Shown here: piece after piece, positions 14,601 through 15,943 of the stretch
Layout: the number at the start of each line of letters is the position of its first letter
Numbering within the stretch: the first letter of the stretch is position 1
Assembly: GCA_964637705.1 (NCBI GenBank)
Contig: CAZWVM010000072.1
Coordinates: 1-15,943, forward strand
DNA: 15,943 nt
Direction of reading: 5' to 3'
Source of the DNA: CAZWVM01 sp964637705
Lineage (GTDB): Bacteria; UBA8481
The notes under the pieces: generated by a model
What the model saw: only the letters and a program-made list of their open reading frames with translations
Databases searched by the model: none
Told to the model about the DNA's origin: nothing
Program-made: the position numbers and the translations under genes

Positions 14601-15617
14601 GGCCGCGTCGACGACGAGCGTCGGGGAGTCGACGTTCAATTGGCTCCGAGCCGCCGCGACCGAGTCGCCGGCGAGGGTTCCGATGGTGGAATCCGCGAGG
14701 CTGAATCGCGTCGTGAGAACTTCGAGGCGCGAGATCGTGTCGCCGGAGAGGCGAGTCAGCGGAAGCGCGCCCGTTGTCGAATCGGCAAGCGACCAGGTGA
14801 GCGCGCGCGCCTGCGCGCCTGTGATCGTATCCCCGGAGACGCGCGTGAAGGGGAGGGCCTGCGTCGTCGAATCGGAGATCCGAACGGCGTCGAGGCGCGC
14901 GGAGAGGGCCGCGTCTCCTGCCGCCACCGCCACGCCCGTGACCGTGTCGCCCGAGACCCGCGTGAACGGCAGGACGCCGACCGTGGAATCGTGGATTCTC
15001 AGGGCGTCGGTGTAGGAGATCATCTGGGTCCGGGTCAACGTGTCGCCTGAGATGCGCACCAGGGGCAGGACGCCGACCGTCGAATCCGCGACGTGAATTG
15101 TGCCTACGACCGAGGTGATCGCGACATTCGTCAGGCCCGCGCCGTTGCCGGAAAAATAAGAGGCACTGATCGTTTCGGAGGAGGTGATCCGGCCGATCGT
15201 GAGGCCGGCCGGAAGGCTCTCGGCGATCGCGGCGCGCAGGGCGTAGGGAGCGGCGCCGAGCGCCTGGCGCGGTGACATCTCGCCCGCCCCTCCAATCTCG
15301 ATCGAGAGGTAGTAGGTCGTGTCGAAGGCGAGACTCAAAGGGGTGACGCTTCCGAGCACGACCGCGTAGAGCCCCTCCGTGTCGGTCGCCACGCCGTTCT
15401 GGTTCTCGGTCCAGAGCGCCGCTCCGCCCGACGCGACATCATACAGGCGGAATGTGAAGTTGTAGGCGCCCTGGAGCGGTGCGCCGGTCGTCGACGAGAG
15501 ACGGCCCTGGTGATGGAGCGTGCGCGGAAGCGCGGCGTCGGCGCCCGTGGCGACGAGGACGGCGAGAGAGGCGGCCAGGGAGAGGAGAAGCGACGGGAGG
15601 ACGAACCGGGGTTTCAT
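11640..15617 (-). CDS. Large repeat-rich, tail-fibre-like surface protein
   Basis: 1325 residues from ATG 15617, six bases after a perfect AGGAGG. The signal peptide ends near GADA (residue 28). Residues about 29-130 form a module known from many secreted repeat proteins (HHQGRLSSTTGAPLQGAYNF, LYDVASGG, EMSPRQALGAAPYALRA). Residues about 172-802 hold 18 DST-type modules: 11 with SGDT (FGDT in one), five short ones with R-V-N-G, and two truncated ones with IGT. Eight NNRVGIGTxxP-like modules with L-x-V-x-G, as seen in tail fibres and trimeric adhesins, are interspersed and continue to about 1160. The C-terminus carries an unrecognised domain (AELMVRDENGNVTCLSPHDF) and a terminal coiled coil (LDRLEAENVALKM to EALEAR). 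It has no sorting domain or peptidase S74 signature that I can see. Likely a surface fibre or adhesin, possibly trimeric; ligand unknown. Confidence 0.8.
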   Translation of the reverse strand: MKPRFVLPSLLLSLAASLAVLVATGADAALPRTLHHQGRLSSTTGAPLQGAYNFTFRLYDVASGGAALWTENQNGVATDTEGLYAVVLGSVTPLSLAFDTTYYLSIEIGGAGEMSPRQALGAAPYALRAAIAESLPAGLTIGRITSSETISASYFSGNGAGLTNVAITSVVGTIHVADSTVGVLPLVRISGDTLTRTQMISYTDALRIHDSTVGVLPFTRVSGDTVTGVAVAAGDAALSARLDAVRISDSTTQALPFTRVSGDTITGAQARALTWSLADSTTGALPLTRLSGDTISRLEVLTTRFSLADSTIGTLAGDSVAAARSQLNVDSPTLVVDAANNRVGIDSSAPAAALSVGGSVLALDTVTARVFVGSGSALTGVSASSVNAPNINGPIHLADSTTASLPVARVNGAINLVDSTTGALPVTRISGDTITGAQARALTWSLVDSTTGSLPAARVNGSVSLADSTSGALPLTRVSGDTITRLEVLTTRVNLADSTIGTIAGDSVSAARSQLNVDSPTLVVDAANNRVGIDSSAPAAALSVGGSVLALDTVTARAFVGSGSALTGVSASTVNAPNIVGPIHLADSTTASLPVSRVNGAISLVDSTTGALPVTRISGDTITGAQARALTWSLVDSTTGSLPAARVNGSVSLADSTSGALPLTRVSGDTVTGTAVTNADAALSTRLDAVRLTDSTVQALPFTRVFGDTITGAQARALTWSLVDSTTGSLPAARVNGSVSLADSTSGALPLTRISGDTITRLEVLTLTVNLVDSTSGALPITRVSGDTLTRAQMITYTDALLGDSVAAARSQLNVDSPTLVVDAANNRIGIGTSVPADSLSVVGSFSVDSPLFRVDAAADRVGINVAGAPIAFLHLRGYGDNLLIEESDAPANEQRWLLKGEGGAFEFLATDDAWSAWNPVFRIHRTGTTLDSFAIDDPTFIVDHPNDRVGIGTKTPQERLHVALPQDGGVGLYLRPATWDSLGDSVEIRYGDPFHYIRGTWGRGMDLYDVDGINLSGGNMGFDSPTLVINSTDNRIGIDSNAPVSALGVNGTVTATAFVGSGTGLTGLPSSPWSGASGDSLFVPAGTEVGIGTNTPVDSLHVVGGIRVDSGMRVDGNTFIVDAANNRVSIGTNASNHVLEVAGTAASLWDTVRIYNANLLVDSGFLVMKTNSFFDGAWNTYPKPIGSFDDAICLYATDTGFGAELMVRDENGNVTCLSPHDFSIAPRSEPLSWSFWSMNERLGGTINVDMLKVVRLVERLTGQKLVHIAPSGTNPEVDVEALERYLENGGATVVVELDRLEAENVALKMSIAEMMRRIEALEAR
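13345..13500. repeat. Partial third copy of the surface-protein repeat
   Basis: This block closely matches 13609-13764 with an offset of 264 bp (88 codons). It encodes the order VDSTTGSLPAARVNGSVSL then ADSTSGALPLTR, as in the two larger copies. The reading frame is kept. Confidence 0.75.
13609..14172. repeat. 564-bp tandem repeat, copy 2
   Basis: Nearly identical to 14173-14736; each shared marker I checked (GATGGTGGAATCC at 14118 and 14682, GCCGGGAGGGAGCC at 13687 and 14251) is exactly 564 bp apart. The unit encodes 188 residues, so the frame is unaffected. Differences are mostly single bases. The boundaries are approximate. Confidence 0.85.
14173..14736. repeat. 564-bp tandem repeat, copy 1
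   Basis: Upstream copy in transcription order of the 188-codon unit. It runs from LEVLTTR through one VDAANNRVGIDSSAPAAALS module and five DST modules. Similarity to flanking sequence continues weakly to about 14790, suggesting it grew by slippage or unequal recombination between older, smaller modules. Confidence 0.85.
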
Positions 15618-15725
15618 GGGAAACCTCCTAGAATGGTGAAGACGGTGAAACAGGCACGGATGGGCGGGATGGCGGGGGTCTCGGAAACGGAAGGAATCGG
15701 GATGAAGCCAGTCCCCCATGGCCCT

Positions 15726-15753
15726 AGGCTAGGCATGGCGACGCCGCCGTCAA
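15726..15753 (-). promoter_or_regulatory. Candidate promoter of the surface-protein cassette
   Basis: On the minus strand TTGACG (15748-15753) and TAGCCT (15726-15731) are separated by 16 bases. The -35 matches five of six consensus bases, the -10 only three. Transcription would start near 15719, about 100 bases before the ATG at 15617. The leader carries AGGAGG and no other obvious element. The terminator at 15802-15834 lies just upstream, so a new promoter is expected here. Confidence 0.45.
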
Positions 15754-15801
15754 CATTCTTTTTCGGGCTCATCCGGGACGGTGTGCTTTCGGGTCCCGAC
15801 G

Positions 15802-15834
15802 AAAAACGCCGGCCCCCGGGCGGGGACCGGCGTT
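15802..15834 (-). terminator. Strong Rho-independent terminator of the right-edge gene
   Basis: AACGCCGG (15805-15812) pairs with CCGGCGTT (15827-15834). Four more C-G pairs (CCCC/GGGG) lie inside, next to one bulged A and a five-base loop. On the minus strand the stem is followed by TTTTTCG. It lies about 20 bases after the stop codon of the gene at 15855 and isolates it from the surface cassette. Confidence 0.8.
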
Positions 15835-15854
15835 CCGGTTCATGCGAAAGGAAA

Positions 15855-15943
15855 TCAGTACCGCGCGTCGGGTCTCCAGGACTGCAGGGTCTTCATGTAG
15901 TTCGCGCGCGCGAAGGCGGCCGGCTCCGGCACGTTCTTCTGCG
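15855..15943 (-). CDS. C-terminal end of an unrecognised protein (partial)
   Basis: The minus strand is open from the window edge to a TGA at 15855-15857, giving the last 28 codons. The peptide begins QKNVPEPAAFARANYMKTLQ and ends SWRPDARY. A well-placed terminator downstream supports a real gene end here. I cannot assign a family from so short a piece. Confidence 0.55.
   Translation of the reverse strand, partial: QKNVPEPAAFARANYMKTLQSWRPDARY

Noticed and set aside
13300..14740. CRISPR-like regular repetition
   Set aside because: The repeats are long coding modules in one reading frame with multiples-of-three periods, not short repeats with unique spacers.
13024..15015. Long plus-strand open frame (663 residues) opposite the repeat-rich gene
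   Set aside because: Its Arg/Ser/Val-rich repetitive product mirrors the repeats of the minus-strand gene, which has a signal peptide, a perfect ribosome site and recognisable modules. GC-rich DNA often leaves the antisense frame open.

Overview
The window is GC-rich bacterial chromosome with compact gene spacing. Clear Shine-Dalgarno sequences precede most genes, and there is no tRNA, rRNA, CRISPR array or insertion sequence. Three things point to a Gram-negative lineage of the wider Fibrobacterota-Chlorobiota-Bacteroidota group or a related uncultured phylum (for example Eisenbacteria, Krumholzibacteriota or Latescibacterota): a PorV/PorQ-like outer-membrane barrel, a secreted protein ending in a FlgD/type-9-sorting-like domain, and a surface protein built of tail-fibre-like repeats. 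This placement is an inference from gene content; no marker gene is present.

Left part (1-3078). The tail of an unrecognised gene is followed by a secreted PapD/WxL-interacting-like two-domain protein. Then comes a divergent pair: a ferredoxin-type protein of the kind found beside hybrid cluster protein (FrdX-like) on the minus strand, and a Crp/Fnr-family regulator on the plus strand. Their shared intergenic region holds a near-perfect FNR-type palindrome. It sits at class II activation distance from a -10 element of the ferredoxin gene, and the regulator's recognition helix carries FNR-type residues. A small FmdB-like zinc-ribbon protein follows the regulator.

Middle part (3078-7958). Two divergent lipoprotein genes, one with a carbohydrate-binding-like domain and one GH99/GH71-like glycosidase, share an AT-rich promoter region. 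They suggest cell-surface glycan handling. Next, a GAF-GGDEF protein and a membrane-anchored PilZ/YcgR-like protein converge with 9 bp between them. Both look degenerate in c-di-GMP chemistry: the GGDEF domain lacks guanine-binding residues but keeps an RxxD inhibitory-site motif, and the PilZ domain lacks the first arginine of RxxxR.

Right part (8161-15719, minus strand). This is a probable three-gene surface cassette, in transcription order: a 1325-residue repeat-rich surface protein, an 802-residue fibronectin-III/FlgD-CTD secreted protein, and a 309-residue PorV-like barrel. A candidate promoter lies upstream. The large gene contains recent 564-bp tandem duplications and a modular architecture of 19-, 30- and 39-residue units. 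The far right edge holds the last 28 codons of another minus-strand gene followed by a strong terminator.

The strongest leads are the FNR-box/regulator match, the degenerate GGDEF-PilZ pair, and the rapidly duplicating surface protein encoded with its putative export partners.
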